A stretch of 64,000 nt of DNA. Origin: Polynucleobacter yangtzensis. Its GTDB lineage: Bacteria; Pseudomonadota; Gammaproteobacteria; Burkholderiales; Burkholderiaceae. Every line of letters begins with the position of its first letter. The first letter of the stretch is position 1. The stretch is from the NCBI RefSeq assembly GCF_001595965.1, contig NZ_LOJI01000001.1:340178-404177 (forward strand). Direction: 5' to 3'. Below the pieces are notes generated by a model. The model saw only the letters and a program-made list of their open reading frames with translations, did no database searches and was not told the DNA's origin. This document shows positions 1-10,283 of this stretch, piece by piece. The position numbers were made by a program, and so were the translations under genes.

Positions 1-2024
1 GTCAGTTGGCCGGTATGCGTGGTTTGATGGCTAAGCCTGATGGCTCCATTATTGAAACCCCAATTACTGCGAACTTCCGTGAAGGCTTGAACGTGTTGCA
101 GTACTTCATTTCAACCCACGGTGCTCGTAAAGGTCTGGCTGATACCGCATTGAAGACAGCGAACTCAGGTTACTTGACGCGTCGTTTGTGCGACGTTACT
201 CAAGATCTCGTGGTGATCGAAGAGGATTGCGGCGCGACTACTGGCGTAACGATGAAGGCGCTTGTTGAAGGCGGCGAGATTATCGAAGCATTGCGTGATC
301 GTATTTTGGGTCGTGTATGTATCGGTGACATCGTTCACCCTGACACACAAGAAGTGATTGTTCCTAACGACACATTGCTCGATGAAGATCATGTTGATCA
401 AATCGTTGCATTGGGCATCGACGAAGTTAAAGTTCGTACAGTATTGTCTTGCTTAACTCGCTTTGGCTTGTGCGCTAAGTGCTACGGACGTGATCTAGGT
501 CGCGGTGGTTTGGTGAACGTTGGTGAGGCAGTTGGTGTTATCGCTGCTCAGTCGATCGGTGAGCCAGGTACACAGTTGACTATGCGTACCTTCCACATCG
601 GTGGTGCAGCGTCACGCGCTTTAGTTGCAAGCAATATTGAAGCTAAATCAAATGGTGCATTGAAGTTCTCCGGCACGATGCGTGTTGTGAAGAACGCGAA
701 GGGTGAGCAGATCGTGATTTCACGTTCTGGCGAAGCCTTGATCGTTGATGAGAATGGTCGTGAGCGCGAGCGTCATAAAGTTCCTTACGGCGCAACTCTC
801 TTGTTGAAAGAAGATGCAGCGGTTAAGGCTGGCGCAAGCTTAGCAACCTGGGACCCATTAACACGTCCGATTATTTCTGAGTACGCTGGTATCGCTCGCT
901 TCGACAACGTTGAAGAAGGTGTAACTGTTGCTAAGCAGGTTGACGAAGTTACCGGTCTATCCACTTTGGTGGTGATTGACGGTAAGCGTCGTTCAGCAGC
1001 AAGCAAAGGCGTTCGCCCAATGATCAACTTGGTTGATGAAAAGGGTAATGAAGTCATGATCGCTGGTACTGATCATCCAGTAAACATTGGCCTCCAGGTA
1101 GGCGCTTTGATTACTGTTAAGGATGGTCAGAAAGTTGAAGTCGGTGAAGTATTGGCGCGTATTCCAATCGAATCACAGAAGACTCGCGACATTACCGGTG
1201 GTTTACCACGCGTTGCAGAATTGTTCGAAGCACGTTCACCAAAAGATGCAGCTGTATTGGCGAAAGTTACTGGAACAGTTTCCTTCGGTAAAGAAACCAA
1301 AGGTAAACAACGTTTGGTAATTACCGATATGGACGGTGAAGCCAATGAATTCTTGATTCCTAAAGAGAAGCAAGTTCTCGTTCACGACGGTCAAGTTGTG
1401 AACAAGGGCGAGATGATTGTGGAAGGCCCTGCTGATCCACACGACATCTTGACTCTCAAAGGTATCGAAGAGTTGGCAATCTACATCGTTGACGAAGTTC
1501 AAGACGTTTACCGTCTCCAGGGTGTGAAGATCAATGACAAGCACATTGAAGTTATCGTGCGTCAGATGTTGCGTCGTGTTCAGGTAACTGATCCAGGCGA
1601 CACATCATTCATCACTGGTGAGCAAGTTGAGCGTTCTAAGTTGTATGACGCTAACGATGCAGTGATCGCCCAAGGTAAGCACCCAGCTCAGTTCGATAAC
1701 GTGTTGCTAGGCATTACCAAGGCATCCTTGTCGACCGACAGCTTCATTTCAGCGGCTTCTTTCCAAGAAACCACCCGTGTATTGACCGAAGCCGCAATTA
1801 TGGGCAAGACCGATACACTCCGTGGCCTCAAGGAAAACGTCATTATTGGTCGTCTGATCCCTGCTGGTACCGGCTTGTCTTATCGCCGTGCACGCAAGGT
1901 CAGAGAGCAATTCGAGCGTGACCGCGCTCAAATGATTGCCGCCGAAGAGGAAGCAATGGCCAATATGCCTGTAGAAATAGAGGCTGAAGTCGTTGCTCCT
2001 ACTGGGGAGGCTGATCCAAGCTAA
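1..2024 (+). CDS. rpoC: RNA polymerase beta' subunit, 3' part (5' end outside window)
   Basis: C-terminal ~673 residues of the largest catalytic subunit of RNA polymerase. The reading frame is already open at the first base, so the gene begins upstream; the TTG at 6 is an internal Leu, not a start. Visible landmarks are the second zinc-binding cluster ([17 protein letters not shown], encoded near 445-495), the bridge-helix/trigger-loop block [21 protein letters not shown] just after it, and the conserved C-terminal region ending in an acidic tail. It is followed by a hairpin terminator and a fresh promoter, so the ribosomal str genes downstream need not depend on rpoB-rpoC transcription. Identification is certain; the only defect is truncation by the window edge. 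Confidence 0.98.
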   Translation, partial: QLAGMRGLMAKPDGSIIETPITANFREGLNVLQYFISTHGARKGLADTALKTANSGYLTRRLCDVTQDLVVIEEDCGATTGVTMKALVEGGEIIEALRDRILGRVCIGDIVHPDTQEVIVPNDTLLDEDHVDQIVALGIDEVKVRTVLSCLTRFGLCAKCYGRDLGRGGLVNVGEAVGVIAAQSIGEPGTQLTMRTFHIGGAASRALVASNIEAKSNGALKFSGTMRVVKNAKGEQIVISRSGEALIVDENGRERERHKVPYGATLLLKEDAAVKAGASLATWDPLTRPIISEYAGIARFDNVEEGVTVAKQVDEVTGLSTLVVIDGKRRSAASKGVRPMINLVDEKGNEVMIAGTDHPVNIGLQVGALITVKDGQKVEVGEVLARIPIESQKTRDITGGLPRVAELFEARSPKDAAVLAKVTGTVSFGKETKGKQRLVITDMDGEANEFLIPKEKQVLVHDGQVVNKGEMIVEGPADPHDILTLKGIEELAIYIVDEVQDVYRLQGVKINDKHIEVIVRQMLRRVQVTDPGDTSFITGEQVERSKLYDANDAVIAQGKHPAQFDNVLLGITKASLSTDSFISAASFQETTRVLTEAAIMGKTDTLRGLKENVIIGRLIPAGTGLSYRRARKVREQFERDRAQMIAAEEEAMANMPVEIEAEVVAPTGEADPS

Positions 2025-2034
2025 TTTGGTAATT

Positions 2035-2058
2035 CTGGCCAGAAATGGCCAGTTTTTT
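2035..2058 (+). terminator. Rho-independent terminator after rpoC
   Basis: A perfect 6-bp stem CTGGCC (2035-2040) / GGCCAG (2047-2052) with loop AGAAAT is followed directly by six T (2053-2058). It lies 11 bases past the rpoC stop. Confidence 0.85.
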
Positions 2059-2068
2059 CCCCATTTGG

Positions 2069-2097
2069 TTGACGGAAAAGGCTGGCCAAGCTAGAAT
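2069..2097 (+). promoter_or_regulatory. Sigma70-type promoter of the str operon (rpsL)
   Basis: TTGACG (2069-2074) and TAGAAT (2092-2097) are separated by exactly 17 bp, close to the sigma70 consensus. The site is placed just after the rpoC terminator and about 105 bases before rpsL. The same TAGAAT -10 hexamer recurs upstream of rplC (7054). Confidence 0.75.
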
Positions 2098-2201
2098 GCT
2101 GAGTTCTACTGATTCAGAAGAGGGTCTTTTTGACCTAGAAATTCTCTAAGTCATTGATTTTCTTGAAGAAAGCAACAAAGAAGTACTAACCGAGCTATTT
2201 T

Positions 2202-2582
2202 ATGCCAACAATTAATCAATTAATACGCAAGCCAAGAGCAAAGCTTACCGTTAAAAGCAAGAGCCCTGCGATGCAAAACAGCCCGCAGCGCCGCGGTGTA
2301 TGTACACGTGTGTACACAACTACTCCTAAAAAGCCTAACTCTGCGCTACGTAAAGTAGCCAAAGTTCGCTTAACCAATGGTTTTGAAGTGATTTCATACA
2401 TTGGTGGTGAAGGCCATAACCTCCAGGAACACTCAGTAGTGTTGATTCGTGGTGGTCGTGTTAAGGACTTACCAGGTGTTCGTTATCACATCGTGCGCGG
2501 TTCTTTGGACTTGCAAGGTGTTAAAGATCGTAAGCAGGCCCGTTCTAAATACGGTGCTAAGCGCGCTAAGAAAGCTGCTTAA
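2202..2582 (+). CDS. rpsL: 30S ribosomal protein S12
   Basis: 126 residues, against about 124 in E. coli. S12 sits at the decoding centre of the small subunit and helps control translational accuracy. The conserved [13 protein letters not shown] block carries Lys43 (Met counted; the classical streptomycin-resistance position), and the [12 protein letters not shown] block carries Lys88 and the usually beta-methylthiolated Asp89; all are wild type, so no target-site streptomycin resistance is expected. First gene of the str operon, 105 bases behind its own promoter, followed by rpsG after a 161-base structured gap. The Shine-Dalgarno sequence is weak, but the ATG gives the family's expected N-terminus. 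Confidence 0.98.
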   Translation: MPTINQLIRKPRAKLTVKSKSPAMQNSPQRRGVCTRVYTTTPKKPNSALRKVAKVRLTNGFEVISYIGGEGHNLQEHSVVLIRGGRVKDLPGVRYHIVRGSLDLQGVKDRKQARSKYGAKRAKKAA

Positions 2583-2654
2583 TTTTTCGTAATTAAGCAG
2601 TTGTAGTTTTTTGCAGTAAGTCATTGTTTGTCAGACTTAAAAGACAAGTAAGTG

Positions 2655-2720
2655 GCTGTTCCGTCTAAGAATTTTCTTAGATAGTAGGACAGCCGGAGCG
2701 GGTGATTCATGTGAACACCC
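2655..2720 (+). promoter_or_regulatory. Paired stem-loops in the rpsL-rpsG gap, candidate S7 autoregulatory site
   Basis: Two adjacent hairpins fill the gap just before rpsG. The first pairs GCTGT.CC (2655-2662) with GGACAGC (2687-2693) and, inside it, TCTAAGAA (2664-2671) with TTCTTAGA (2674-2681). The second pairs GGGTG.TTCA (2700-2709) with TGAA.CACCC (2712-2720). No U-tract follows, so these are not terminators. In E. coli, S7 represses its own operon by binding the rpsL-rpsG intergenic mRNA; position and structure suggest the same here, but that is inference. Confidence 0.5.
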
Positions 2721-2743
2721 CTAACTGAACTGAAGGAGTAGTT

Positions 2744-3214
2744 ATGCCACGTCGTCGTGAAGTTCCCAAACGGGAAATTTTGCCGGATCCAAAATTCGGT
2801 AATGTAGAAGTAGCTAAATTCATGAACGTCCTCATGTTGGACGGTAAGAAATCGGTTGCAGAGCGTATCGTTTACGGTGCCTTTGATCACATCGAGAAAA
2901 AAGCAAATAAAGAACCACTCGAAATTTTTTCAACAGCCATGGGCAACGTTAAGCCAATGGTTGAGGTTAAGAGCCGTCGTGTTGGTGGCGCTAACTATCA
3001 AGTTCCTGTTGAAGTTCGTCCATCACGTCGTTCCGCTTTGGCAATGCGCTGGTTGCGTGAAGCCGCTAAGAAGCGTGGCGAAAAATCTATGGCTCAACGT
3101 TTAGCCAACGAATTATTAGAAGCTGCTGAAGGTCGTGGCGGCGCAATGAAGAAGCGTGAAGAAGTTCACCGTATGGCAGAAGCTAACAAAGCTTTCTCAC
3201 ATTTCCGCTTCTAA
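2744..3214 (+). CDS. rpsG: 30S ribosomal protein S7
   Basis: 156 residues, the usual bacterial length. S7 is a primary binder of the 3' major domain of 16S rRNA, nucleates assembly of the 30S head and contacts E-site tRNA. The start [19 protein letters not shown] and the block [17 protein letters not shown] are diagnostic. AAGGAG (2733-2738) lies five bases before the ATG, the best ribosome-binding site in this operon, and fixes the start. The two stem-loops immediately upstream may be where free S7 protein represses translation. Followed by fusA after 27 bases. Confidence 0.98.
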   Translation: MPRRREVPKREILPDPKFGNVEVAKFMNVLMLDGKKSVAERIVYGAFDHIEKKANKEPLEIFSTAMGNVKPMVEVKSRRVGGANYQVPVEVRPSRRSALAMRWLREAAKKRGEKSMAQRLANELLEAAEGRGGAMKKREEVHRMAEANKAFSHFRF

Positions 3215-3241
3215 TCAAATAGTAAAGAAAAGGCACCAACA

Positions 3242-5344
3242 GTGGCACGTAAAACCCCTATCGACAAATACCGCAATATCGGTATTTCTGCGCATATTGA
3301 CGCAGGTAAGACAACAACTACAGAACGCGTTTTGTTCTACACCGGTGTTAATCACAAAATCGGTGAAGTTCATGACGGCGCTGCAACTATGGACTGGATG
3401 GAGCAAGAGCAAGAGCGTGGTATCACGATTACTTCTGCTGCTACTACTACATTCTGGAAGGGCATGGCAGGCAATATGCCTGAGCACCGTATCAACATTA
3501 TTGATACCCCAGGACACGTAGACTTCACCATTGAGGTTGAGCGTTCAATGCGCGTTTTGGATGGCGCTTGCATGGTTTACTGTGCGGTGGGTGGTGTTCA
3601 GCCACAATCTGAAACTGTTTGGCGTCAAGCTAACAAGTACCAAGTTCCACGTTTAGCATTCGTAAACAAGATGGACCGTACGGGCGCGAACTTCTTCAAA
3701 GTATACGAACAGATGAGAACTCGCCTCAAGGCGAATCCAATTTTGATTCAAATTCCTATCGGCGCAGAAGAAAACTTCAAAGGCGTTGTGGATTTGGTAA
3801 AAATGAAGGCTGTGTATTGGGATGAAGCTTCACAAGGTACTAAATTTACCTATGAAGATATCCCAGCTGAATTGCAAGCTTCCGCTGAAGAGTGGCGCGA
3901 GAAAATGCTCGAGGCTGCTGCTGAAAGCTCAGAAGAGTTGATGGAAAAGTATCTCGGTGGCGAAGGCTTGACCGAAGATGAAATCAAAAAGGCGTTACGT
4001 CAACGTACTATCGCTAACGAAATCGTTCCAATGTTGTGTGGCACTGCATTTAAAAATAAAGGCGTTCAGGCGATGTTGGACGCTGTAGTTGAATTATTGC
4101 CATCACCTCTGGATGTGCCACCAGTTCCATGTGAATTAGAAGACGGCACTCCTGCAGTTCGTAAAGCATCTGATGATGAGAAATTCTCAGCATTGGCATT
4201 CAAGATCATGACTGACCCATTCGTTGGTCAGCTCATCTTCTTCCGCGTTTACTCAGGTGTGATGAAGTCGGGCGACACAATTTATAACCCAATTAAGGGT
4301 AAAAAAGAGCGTGTTGGTCGTTTGTTGCAAATGCACGCTAACGAACGTGAAGAAATTAAAGAAGTTTTTGCGGGTGATATTGCAGCGGCTGTTGGCCTCA
4401 AGGACGCAACTACTGGCGAAACATTGTGTGATCCAGATAGCATCGTTGTTCTGGAGCGCATGGTATTCCCAGAGCCTGTGATCTCACAAGCTGTTGAGCC
4501 AAAGACTAAGGCTGACCAAGAAAAAATGGGTCTTGCTTTGAATCGCTTGGCACAAGAAGATCCTTCTTTCCGCGTGAAGACAGACGAAGAATCAGGTCAA
4601 ACAATTATTTCCGGTATGGGCGAGCTCCACTTGGAAATTTTGGTTGATCGTATGAAGCGTGAATTTGGTGTTGAGGCAACCGTTGGTAAGCCACAAGTTG
4701 CTTACCGTGAAACGATTCGTAAGACTTGTGACGAAGTTGAAGGTAAGTTCGTTAAGCAGTCTGGTGGTCGCGGTCAATACGGTCACGTTGTATTAAAACT
4801 TGAGCCACAAGCCCCAGGTAAAGGCTTTGAATTCGTTGATGCTATTAAGGGCGGTGTCGTTCCGCGTGAATACATCCCTGCGGTAGAAAAAGGCATCATC
4901 GAAACATTGAACTCCGGTGTTTTGGCTGGCTACCCAGTCGTAGACGTCAAAGCAACATTGTTCTTCGGTTCGTACCATGATGTTGACTCCAATGAAAATG
5001 CATTTAAGATGGCGGGTTCTATGGCGTTCAAAGACGGTATGCGTAAAGCAGCCCCTGTGTTGCTTGAGCCGATGATGGCTGTTGAAGTAGAAACACCAGA
5101 AGATTTCATGGGCAACGTAATGGGCGACCTCTCATCACGTCGCGGTATTTTGCAAGGTATGGATGACATTCCAGGCGGCGGCAAGATCGTTCGTGCTGAA
5201 GTGCCATTGGCAGAGATGTTTGGTTACTCAACTGGCTTGCGCTCGTTGACCCAAGGTCGCGCTACTTACACCATGGAATTTAAGCATTACGCAGAAGCAC
5301 CTAAGAACGTAGCAGAAGCAGTTATGGCTGCTAAAGCGAAGTAA
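3242..5344 (+). CDS. fusA: Elongation factor G
   Basis: 700-residue translocase GTPase that moves tRNA and mRNA through the ribosome and, with RRF, recycles ribosomes. The GTPase motifs are AHIDAGKT (17-24), DTPGH (88-92) and NKMD (near 142); the downstream domains II-V are complete, ending in the family C-terminus. The start is GTG, giving [22 protein letters not shown], the conserved N-terminus. Third gene of the str operon between rpsG and tuf (44 bases). No second fusA is visible in the window. Confidence 0.98.
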   Translation: MARKTPIDKYRNIGISAHIDAGKTTTTERVLFYTGVNHKIGEVHDGAATMDWMEQEQERGITITSAATTTFWKGMAGNMPEHRINIIDTPGHVDFTIEVERSMRVLDGACMVYCAVGGVQPQSETVWRQANKYQVPRLAFVNKMDRTGANFFKVYEQMRTRLKANPILIQIPIGAEENFKGVVDLVKMKAVYWDEASQGTKFTYEDIPAELQASAEEWREKMLEAAAESSEELMEKYLGGEGLTEDEIKKALRQRTIANEIVPMLCGTAFKNKGVQAMLDAVVELLPSPLDVPPVPCELEDGTPAVRKASDDEKFSALAFKIMTDPFVGQLIFFRVYSGVMKSGDTIYNPIKGKKERVGRLLQMHANEREEIKEVFAGDIAAAVGLKDATTGETLCDPDSIVVLERMVFPEPVISQAVEPKTKADQEKMGLALNRLAQEDPSFRVKTDEESGQTIISGMGELHLEILVDRMKREFGVEATVGKPQVAYRETIRKTCDEVEGKFVKQSGGRGQYGHVVLKLEPQAPGKGFEFVDAIKGGVVPREYIPAVEKGIIETLNSGVLAGYPVVDVKATLFFGSYHDVDSNENAFKMAGSMAFKDGMRKAAPVLLEPMMAVEVETPEDFMGNVMGDLSSRRGILQGMDDIPGGGKIVRAEVPLAEMFGYSTGLRSLTQGRATYTMEFKHYAEAPKNVAEAVMAAKAK

Positions 5345-5388
5345 TTTATTAATTTTGAATATTGACTAGCTAAAGAAGGCAGACAAAA

Positions 5389-6579
5389 ATGGCAAAAGAA
5401 AAATTCGAGCGGACAAAACCGCACGTAAACGTAGGCACCATCGGTCACGTTGACCACGGTAAAACCACATTGACAGCAGCAATTGCAACCGTGCTTTCTA
5501 AAGCATTCGGTGGCGAAGCAAAAGCATACGATCAGATCGATGCTGCTCCAGAAGAAAAAGCACGTGGTATTACGATTAATACAGCGCACGTTGAGTACGA
5601 GACAGCTAACCGTCACTACGCTCACGTGGATTGCCCAGGACATGCTGACTACGTTAAGAACATGATTACTGGTGCTGCTCAGATGGACGGCGCAATTTTA
5701 GTTTGCTCTGCTGCTGACGGCCCAATGCCACAAACTCGTGAGCACATCCTCTTGGCACGTCAAGTTGGTGTTCCTTACATCGTGGTGTTCCTCAACAAGT
5801 GCGACATGGTTGATGACGCTGAATTGCTCGAGTTAGTTGAAATGGAAGTTCGTGAGCTTCTGTCTAAGTACAACTTCCCTGGCGATGACACACCAATCAT
5901 CCAAGGTTCTGCTAAGTTAGCTTTAGAAGGCGACGAAGGCAAATTGGGTAAAGAAGCCATCATGAAATTGGCTGAAGCACTTGACTCATACATCCCAACT
6001 CCAGAGCGTGCTGTTGACGGTGCGTTCTTGATGCCAGTAGAAGACGTGTTCTCTATCTCCGGTCGCGGTACTGTTGTTACAGGCCGTATCGAGCGCGGCA
6101 TCATCAAGGTCGGCGAAGAGATCGAAATCATCGGTATCAAACCAACACTCAAGACAACTTGTACTGGTGTTGAAATGTTCCGCAAATTGCTCGACCAAGG
6201 TCAAGCAGGCGATAACGTTGGTATCTTGTTACGCGGTACAAAACGTGAAGAAGTTGAGCGCGGCCAAGTATTGGCTAAGCCAGGTTCAATCACCCCACAT
6301 ACTCACTTTACAGCCGAGGTTTACATCTTGGGTAAAGACGAAGGTGGCCGTCATACTCCATTCTTTAACAACTATCGTCCACAGTTCTACTTCCGCACTA
6401 CGGACGTAACTGGTTCAATCGAGTTGCCAAAAGACAAAGAAATGGTTATGCCTGGTGATAACGTGACTATTACCGTAAAACTCATCGCTCCTATCGCGAT
6501 GGAAGAAGGTTTACGTTTTGCGATCCGTGAAGGTGGCCGTACTGTTGGCGCCGGCGTGGTTGCAAAGATTTTGGCTTAA
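5389..6579 (+). CDS. tuf: Elongation factor Tu
   Basis: 396-residue GTPase that carries aminoacyl-tRNA to the ribosomal A site. GHVDHGKT (residues 19-26), DCPGHADY (near 81-88) and NKCD (near 136-139) form the nucleotide site; the two beta-barrel domains are complete, ending [11 protein letters not shown]. The ATG is preceded by AAGAAGG about nine bases upstream. Many betaproteobacteria carry a second tuf copy near the rRNA or rpoBC region; only one lies in this window. A long perfect stem-loop without a U-tract follows before rpsJ. Confidence 0.98.
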   Translation: MAKEKFERTKPHVNVGTIGHVDHGKTTLTAAIATVLSKAFGGEAKAYDQIDAAPEEKARGITINTAHVEYETANRHYAHVDCPGHADYVKNMITGAAQMDGAILVCSAADGPMPQTREHILLARQVGVPYIVVFLNKCDMVDDAELLELVEMEVRELLSKYNFPGDDTPIIQGSAKLALEGDEGKLGKEAIMKLAEALDSYIPTPERAVDGAFLMPVEDVFSISGRGTVVTGRIERGIIKVGEEIEIIGIKPTLKTTCTGVEMFRKLLDQGQAGDNVGILLRGTKREEVERGQVLAKPGSITPHTHFTAEVYILGKDEGGRHTPFFNNYRPQFYFRTTDVTGSIELPKDKEMVMPGDNVTITVKLIAPIAMEEGLRFAIREGGRTVGAGVVAKILA

Positions 6580-6615
6580 GTTTTACTAGTAATAAATATT
6601 TAGCGGTTTGCTAAC

Positions 6616-6644
6616 CGGTGACATCAGTGCTGCTGATGTCACCG
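6616..6644 (+). promoter_or_regulatory. Perfect 12-bp stem-loop between tuf and rpsJ
   Basis: CGGTGACATCAG (6616-6627) pairs base for base with CTGATGTCACCG (6633-6644) around the loop TGCTG. No T-run follows (next bases AGCTCTTTAG), so it does not look like an intrinsic terminator. It could protect the 3' end of tuf mRNA, be an RNase processing point, or be a protein site. Confidence 0.6.
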
Positions 6645-6695
6645 AGCTCTTTAGATGTATAACGTGGCAGCACCACAACGCTCTTTGGAATTAAT

Positions 6696-7007
6696 ATGCA
6701 AAACCAAAAAATTCGTATTCGCCTTAAAGCATTTGATTACCGTTTGATCGACCAGTCTGCAGCTGAAATCGTTGATACAGCTAAACGTACTGGCGCAGTT
6801 GTTAAGGGTCCAGTACCTTTGCCAACTCGTATCGAGCGCTTTGATATCTTGCGTTCACCACACGTGAACAAGACATCCCGTGATCAGTTAGAGATCCGTA
6901 CCCATCTCCGTTTGATGGATATCGTTGATCCTACAGAGAAAACTGTAGATGCTTTGATGAAATTAGATCTCCCAGCAGGTGTGGACGTCGAAATTAAGTT
7001 GCAGTAA
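6696..7007 (+). CDS. rpsJ: 30S ribosomal protein S10 (transcription factor NusE)
   Basis: 103 residues, the standard S10 length. S10 is part of the 30S head and, as NusE, joins NusB in antitermination complexes and links NusG to the ribosome. The N-terminus [19 protein letters not shown] and the block [19 protein letters not shown] are characteristic. GGA about seven bases before the ATG supports the start. It sits between two structured gaps: a 116-base gap after tuf and a 191-base gap before rplC with a strong promoter, so here it belongs to the end of the str unit rather than the start of the S10 unit. Confidence 0.98.
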   Translation: MQNQKIRIRLKAFDYRLIDQSAAEIVDTAKRTGAVVKGPVPLPTRIERFDILRSPHVNKTSRDQLEIRTHLRLMDIVDPTEKTVDALMKLDLPAGVDVEIKLQ

Positions 7008-7030
7008 TTTGTTGTTTCCGGTCTTTTTGC

Positions 7031-7059
7031 TTGTCAAGATCGGCATTTCGGGATAGAAT
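7031..7059 (+). promoter_or_regulatory. Sigma70-type promoter of the rplC (S10) cluster
   Basis: TTGTCA (7031-7036) and TAGAAT (7054-7059) with a 17-bp spacer. It makes rplC, not rpsJ, the first gene of the unit, with a leader of about 140 bases. Confidence 0.7.
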
Positions 7060-7066
7060 CTCAGGC

Positions 7067-7191
7067 TTCGCTCAATTATTTGAGCGAAAAACTTAGTTTT
7101 ATCAGCATTAAAAACGTTGTAGGTTATTGATTTAGAAGTACTTTTACTTGTAAATCACTTAAATTAATTTTGCCGACCAATCGAAGTCGGC
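7067..7191 (+). promoter_or_regulatory. Structured mRNA leader of the rplC operon, three stem-loops
   Basis: Three hairpins follow the promoter. First, TTCGCTCAA (7067-7075) with TTGAGCGAA (7080-7088), loop TTAT. Second, TGATTTA.AAGTA (7128-7140) with TACTT.TAAATCA (7145-7157), loop CTTT and one G-G mismatch. Third, GCCGAC (7172-7177) with GTCGGC (7186-7191), ending just before the GGAG ribosome-binding site. In E. coli, L4 binds hairpins in the S10 leader and causes attenuation; rplD (L4) is the second gene here, so an equivalent control is plausible but not shown. Confidence 0.5.
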
Positions 7192-7204
7192 GTGGAGCAT
7201 GAAT

Positions 7205-7861
7205 ATGAGCTTAGGCTTAATCGGCCGCAAGGTCGGCATGACCCGTCTATTTACGGACGAAGGGGAAGCGATTCCTGTGACCGTAATCGACGTGAGCGAC
7301 AACAGAGTCGCTCAAATCAAGACCCAGGCAACTGATGGCTATAACGCTATCCAGTTGGCACATGGCACACGTAGAGCTACTCGCGTTACCAAAGCAATGG
7401 CTGGTCACTTCGCTAAAGCAGGAGTGATGGCTGGTAACGGTCTCAACGAATTTCATTTAGACGCAGCAAAAATCGCAGAAATGACACCAGGACAAGTAAT
7501 TCCTGCTGAAACTGCATTTACTGCTGGTCAAAAAGTGGACGTACAAGGCGTTTCTATCGGTAAGGGCTACGCAGGTACCATCAAGCGTTATCACTTCGCT
7601 TCTGGTCGTGCATCCCACGGTAACTCACGTTCACATAACGTACCAGGCTCAATCGGTATGGCGCAAGATCCAGGCCGTGTTTTCCCTGGTAAGCGTATGA
7701 CCGGTCACTTGGGTGACGTTACACGTACAGTTCAAAATTTAGTCATCGCACGCATTGATGCAGAACGCAATCTCATCATGGTTAAAGGCGCTATTCCAGG
7801 TGCCCCAGGCGGTAAAGTTATTGTTACTCCAGCGGTTAAAACACCGTTGAAGAAGAAATAA
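7205..7861 (+). CDS. rplC: 50S ribosomal protein L3
   Basis: 218 residues from the second ATG. L3 is an early-assembling 23S rRNA binder whose long loop reaches the peptidyl transferase centre. The N-terminus [16 protein letters not shown] and the central basic loop [22 protein letters not shown] are typical. Start choice: GGAG (7194-7197) lies seven bases before ATG 7205 but only one base before the in-frame ATG at 7199, so 7205 is preferred. First gene of the S10 cluster, 11 bases before rplD. Confidence 0.97.
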   Translation: MSLGLIGRKVGMTRLFTDEGEAIPVTVIDVSDNRVAQIKTQATDGYNAIQLAHGTRRATRVTKAMAGHFAKAGVMAGNGLNEFHLDAAKIAEMTPGQVIPAETAFTAGQKVDVQGVSIGKGYAGTIKRYHFASGRASHGNSRSHNVPGSIGMAQDPGRVFPGKRMTGHLGDVTRTVQNLVIARIDAERNLIMVKGAIPGAPGGKVIVTPAVKTPLKKK

Positions 7862-7872
7862 GGAGAGCGAAT

Positions 7873-8493
7873 ATGGAACTTAAGCTTCTCCAGGACAACG
7901 GTACTTTAGGTGCAGGCGTACAAGCTTCACCAGAAGTATTCGAACGTGAATATAACGAAGCGTTGGTACACCAAGTTGTTGTGGCTTACCAAGCAAACGC
8001 ACGTAGCGGTAACCGTGCACAAAAAGACCGTGAGCAAGTTAAGCACACAACCAAGAAACCTTGGCGTCAAAAAGGTACTGGTCGTGCACGTGCTGGTATG
8101 AGCTCTTCCCCGCTGTGGCGTGGAGGTGGTCGTATATTCCCGAATTCTCCAGAAGAGAATTTCAGCCAAAAAGTAAACAAGAAAATGTACCGCGCTGGTA
8201 TGAGATCAATTTTGTCTCAGTTAGCTCGCGAAGGTCGTTTGAATGTTGTTGATCAATTCAGTCTCGACGCTCCAAAGACTAAAGTTTTAGCTGACAAAGT
8301 TAAAGCAATGGGCTTGGACTCAGTCTTGATTATTGTTGATCAGGTTAGCGAGAATTTGTACTTGGCATCACGTAACTTGCATAAAGTTGCTGTATGTGAG
8401 CCACAGCACGCTGATCCATTAGCTTTGGTTCAATACAAAAAAGTATTGGTAAGCAAAGCTGCGATCGCGAAAATTGAGGAGTTGCTGAAATGA
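7873..8493 (+). CDS. rplD: 50S ribosomal protein L4
   Basis: 206 residues. L4 binds domain I of 23S rRNA, and its long loop lines the peptide exit tunnel (macrolide region); the loop is recognisable as [14 protein letters not shown] near residues 61-74. In E. coli it also regulates the S10 operon by binding the leader RNA, and the structured leader upstream of rplC is the candidate target here. AGGAG precedes the ATG by six bases. The stop overlaps the rplW start by four bases (ATGA), indicating translational coupling. Confidence 0.97.
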   Translation: MELKLLQDNGTLGAGVQASPEVFEREYNEALVHQVVVAYQANARSGNRAQKDREQVKHTTKKPWRQKGTGRARAGMSSSPLWRGGGRIFPNSPEENFSQKVNKKMYRAGMRSILSQLAREGRLNVVDQFSLDAPKTKVLADKVKAMGLDSVLIIVDQVSENLYLASRNLHKVAVCEPQHADPLALVQYKKVLVSKAAIAKIEELLK

Positions 8494-8804
8494 GCCAAGT
8501 CCGTAAAAACGATCACAACCTAATGAGGGTTCTGCTTGGACCGGTGATCTCTGAAAAAGCCACTATGGTTGCAGAGAAAAACGAACAAGTAGTGTTTCAA
8601 GTAGCTCGCGACGCAAACAAGAGCGATGTAAAACAAGCAGTTGAATTGCTCTTCAAAGTGCAAGTCGACTCTGTTCAAATCGTAAATCAAAAAGGCAAGC
8701 CTAAGCGCTATGGCCGTTTTGAAGGTCGTCGTGACCACACTAAGAAGGCCTACGTAAGCTTGAAGCCAGGTCAAGAAATTAACTTTGAAGCGGAGGCGAA
8801 TTAA
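8490..8804 (+). CDS. rplW: 50S ribosomal protein L23
   Basis: 104 residues. L23 sits at the tunnel exit and is the docking site for trigger factor and SRP. The core [25 protein letters not shown] matches the family, and the [17 protein letters not shown] segment is the conserved C-terminal rRNA-binding part. It starts inside the rplD stop (ATGA overlap) and ends two bases before rplB, so the three are probably translated in a coupled way. Confidence 0.97.
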   Translation: MSQVRKNDHNLMRVLLGPVISEKATMVAEKNEQVVFQVARDANKSDVKQAVELLFKVQVDSVQIVNQKGKPKRYGRFEGRRDHTKKAYVSLKPGQEINFEAEAN

Positions 8805-8806
8805 TC

Positions 8807-9637
8807 ATGCCTTTGATGAAAACAAAACCGACCTCACCAGGTCGTCGCTCAATGGTCAAGGTGGTCAATCCTGACCTCCATAAAGGCAAGCCTTTTGCAC
8901 CATTGTTAGAGCCACAGTTTCAAAAAGCTGGTCGTAACAATAACGGCCACATCACTACCCGTCATAAAGGTGGTGGTCATAAGCATCACTATCGTGTTGT
9001 TGACTTTAAACGCAACGACAAAGATGGTATTCCAGCAAAAGTTGAGCGCTTGGAATACGATCCAAACCGCAGTGCAAATATTGCATTGATCGTGTTTGCT
9101 GATGGTGAGCGTCGATATATTCTGGCTGCAAAAGGAATGACTGTTGGTCAGGCATTGATGAGTGGCTCTGAAGCCCCAATCAAGTCTGGTAACAACTTGC
9201 CGATTCGTAATATTCCAGTTGGTAGCACTATTCACTGTGTAGAAATCATGCCTGGCAAAGGTGCTCAAGTGGCACGTTCTGCTGGTGGTTCCGCAGTATT
9301 GTTAGCTCGTGAAGGCGTATACGCTCAGGTGCGTTTGCGTTCCGGTGAAGTTCGCCGTGTTCTGATTGATTGCCGTGCCACTATTGGTGAAGTTGGTAAT
9401 GAAGAGCATAGCTTGCGCGTTATCGGTAAAGCGGGTGCAAATCGCTGGCGTGGTATTCGTCCAACCGTTCGCGGTGTGGCAATGAACCCAGTAGATCACC
9501 CACACGGTGGTGGTGAAGGTAGAACTGGCGAAGGCCGTGTACCTGTATCCCCATGGGGCACACCAACCAAAGGTTATCGTACACGTCGCAATAAGCGTAC
9601 AACTTCGATGATCGTTCAACGTCGTCAAAAACGTTAA
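8807..9637 (+). CDS. rplB: 50S ribosomal protein L2
   Basis: 276 residues, the normal length. L2 is one of the most conserved large-subunit proteins and is needed for subunit association and peptidyl transfer. The C-terminal [18 protein letters not shown] motif with its functionally important histidine is intact, as is the N-terminal [11 protein letters not shown] segment. The ATG follows the rplW stop by two bases. Next gene rpsS after 19 bases. Confidence 0.98.
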   Translation: MPLMKTKPTSPGRRSMVKVVNPDLHKGKPFAPLLEPQFQKAGRNNNGHITTRHKGGGHKHHYRVVDFKRNDKDGIPAKVERLEYDPNRSANIALIVFADGERRYILAAKGMTVGQALMSGSEAPIKSGNNLPIRNIPVGSTIHCVEIMPGKGAQVARSAGGSAVLLAREGVYAQVRLRSGEVRRVLIDCRATIGEVGNEEHSLRVIGKAGANRWRGIRPTVRGVAMNPVDHPHGGGEGRTGEGRVPVSPWGTPTKGYRTRRNKRTTSMIVQRRQKR

Positions 9638-9656
9638 GCGATAAGGATAAATAGAT

Positions 9657-9935
9657 ATGACACGTTCAGCTAAAAAAGGCCCATTCTGCGACGCCAGCTT
9701 AGTAAAAAAAGTTGAAGTTGCACAAGCCAACAAAGACAAAAAGCCGATCAAAACTTGGTCACGCCGTTCAACAATCCTCCCAGACTTTATTGGTTTGACG
9801 ATTGCTGTACATAACGGTCGTCAACACGTTCCGGTATATGTATCAGAAAACATGGTGGGTCATAAGTTAGGCGAATTTGCCTTGACCCGTACTTTCAAAG
9901 GTCACGCTGCTGACAAGAAAGTAACGAAGAAGTAA
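9657..9935 (+). CDS. rpsS: 30S ribosomal protein S19
   Basis: 92 residues. S19 lies in the 30S head with S13 and contributes to the intersubunit bridge. The start [15 protein letters not shown] and the block [22 protein letters not shown] are diagnostic. AAGGA is positioned before the ATG. It is followed by rplV after only a few bases, in the usual S10-cluster order. Confidence 0.98.
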   Translation: MTRSAKKGPFCDASLVKKVEVAQANKDKKPIKTWSRRSTILPDFIGLTIAVHNGRQHVPVYVSENMVGHKLGEFALTRTFKGHAADKKVTKK

Positions 9936-9945
9936 GGGGATGATG

Positions 9946-10275
9946 ATGGAAGTTAAAGCTATTCACAAGGGTGCCCGCATTTCTGCGCAAAAGACTCGTT
10001 TGGTCGCCGACCAAATTCGTGGTTTGCCGATTGCCCGCGCATTAAACATTTTGAACTTCAGCCCCAAGAAAGCTGCCTTCATTGTGAAGAAAGTTGTTGA
10101 GTCCGCAGTGGCCAACGCTGAACACAATAAAGGTGCTGACATTGATGAGCTCAAGGTTTCAGCAATTATTGTTGATAAAGGCACTTCATTGAAGCGCTTT
10201 ACCGCACGCGCTAAGGGTCGTGGAAATCAAATTGAAAAACAAACTTGTCACATTAGCGTGACCTTGAGTAACTAA
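9946..10275 (+). CDS. rplV: 50S ribosomal protein L22
   Basis: 109 residues from the third of three consecutive ATG codons (9940, 9943, 9946). GGGG (9936-9939) abuts the first and lies six bases before the third, and the family N-terminus ([16 protein letters not shown], compare MET.AKH..AR.SAQK in E. coli) also starts there. L22 lines the narrowest part of the exit tunnel with L4; the beta-hairpin tip region near residues 80-95 ([13 protein letters not shown]) is present and shows no insertion of the kind linked to macrolide resistance. Confidence 0.96.
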   Translation: MEVKAIHKGARISAQKTRLVADQIRGLPIARALNILNFSPKKAAFIVKKVVESAVANAEHNKGADIDELKVSAIIVDKGTSLKRFTARAKGRGNQIEKQTCHISVTLSN

Positions 10276-10283
10276 GGAAAGAT

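Noticed and set aside
1236-1544. Antisense open frames inside rpoC and similar frames opposite gltB, rplB, tuf and hisH
   Set aside because: They lie wholly within strongly conserved genes, have no ribosome-binding sites and no recognisable domains; codon bias of the real gene explains them.
6616-6644. Intrinsic terminator between tuf and rpsJ
   Set aside because: The stem is perfect but no T-run follows it.
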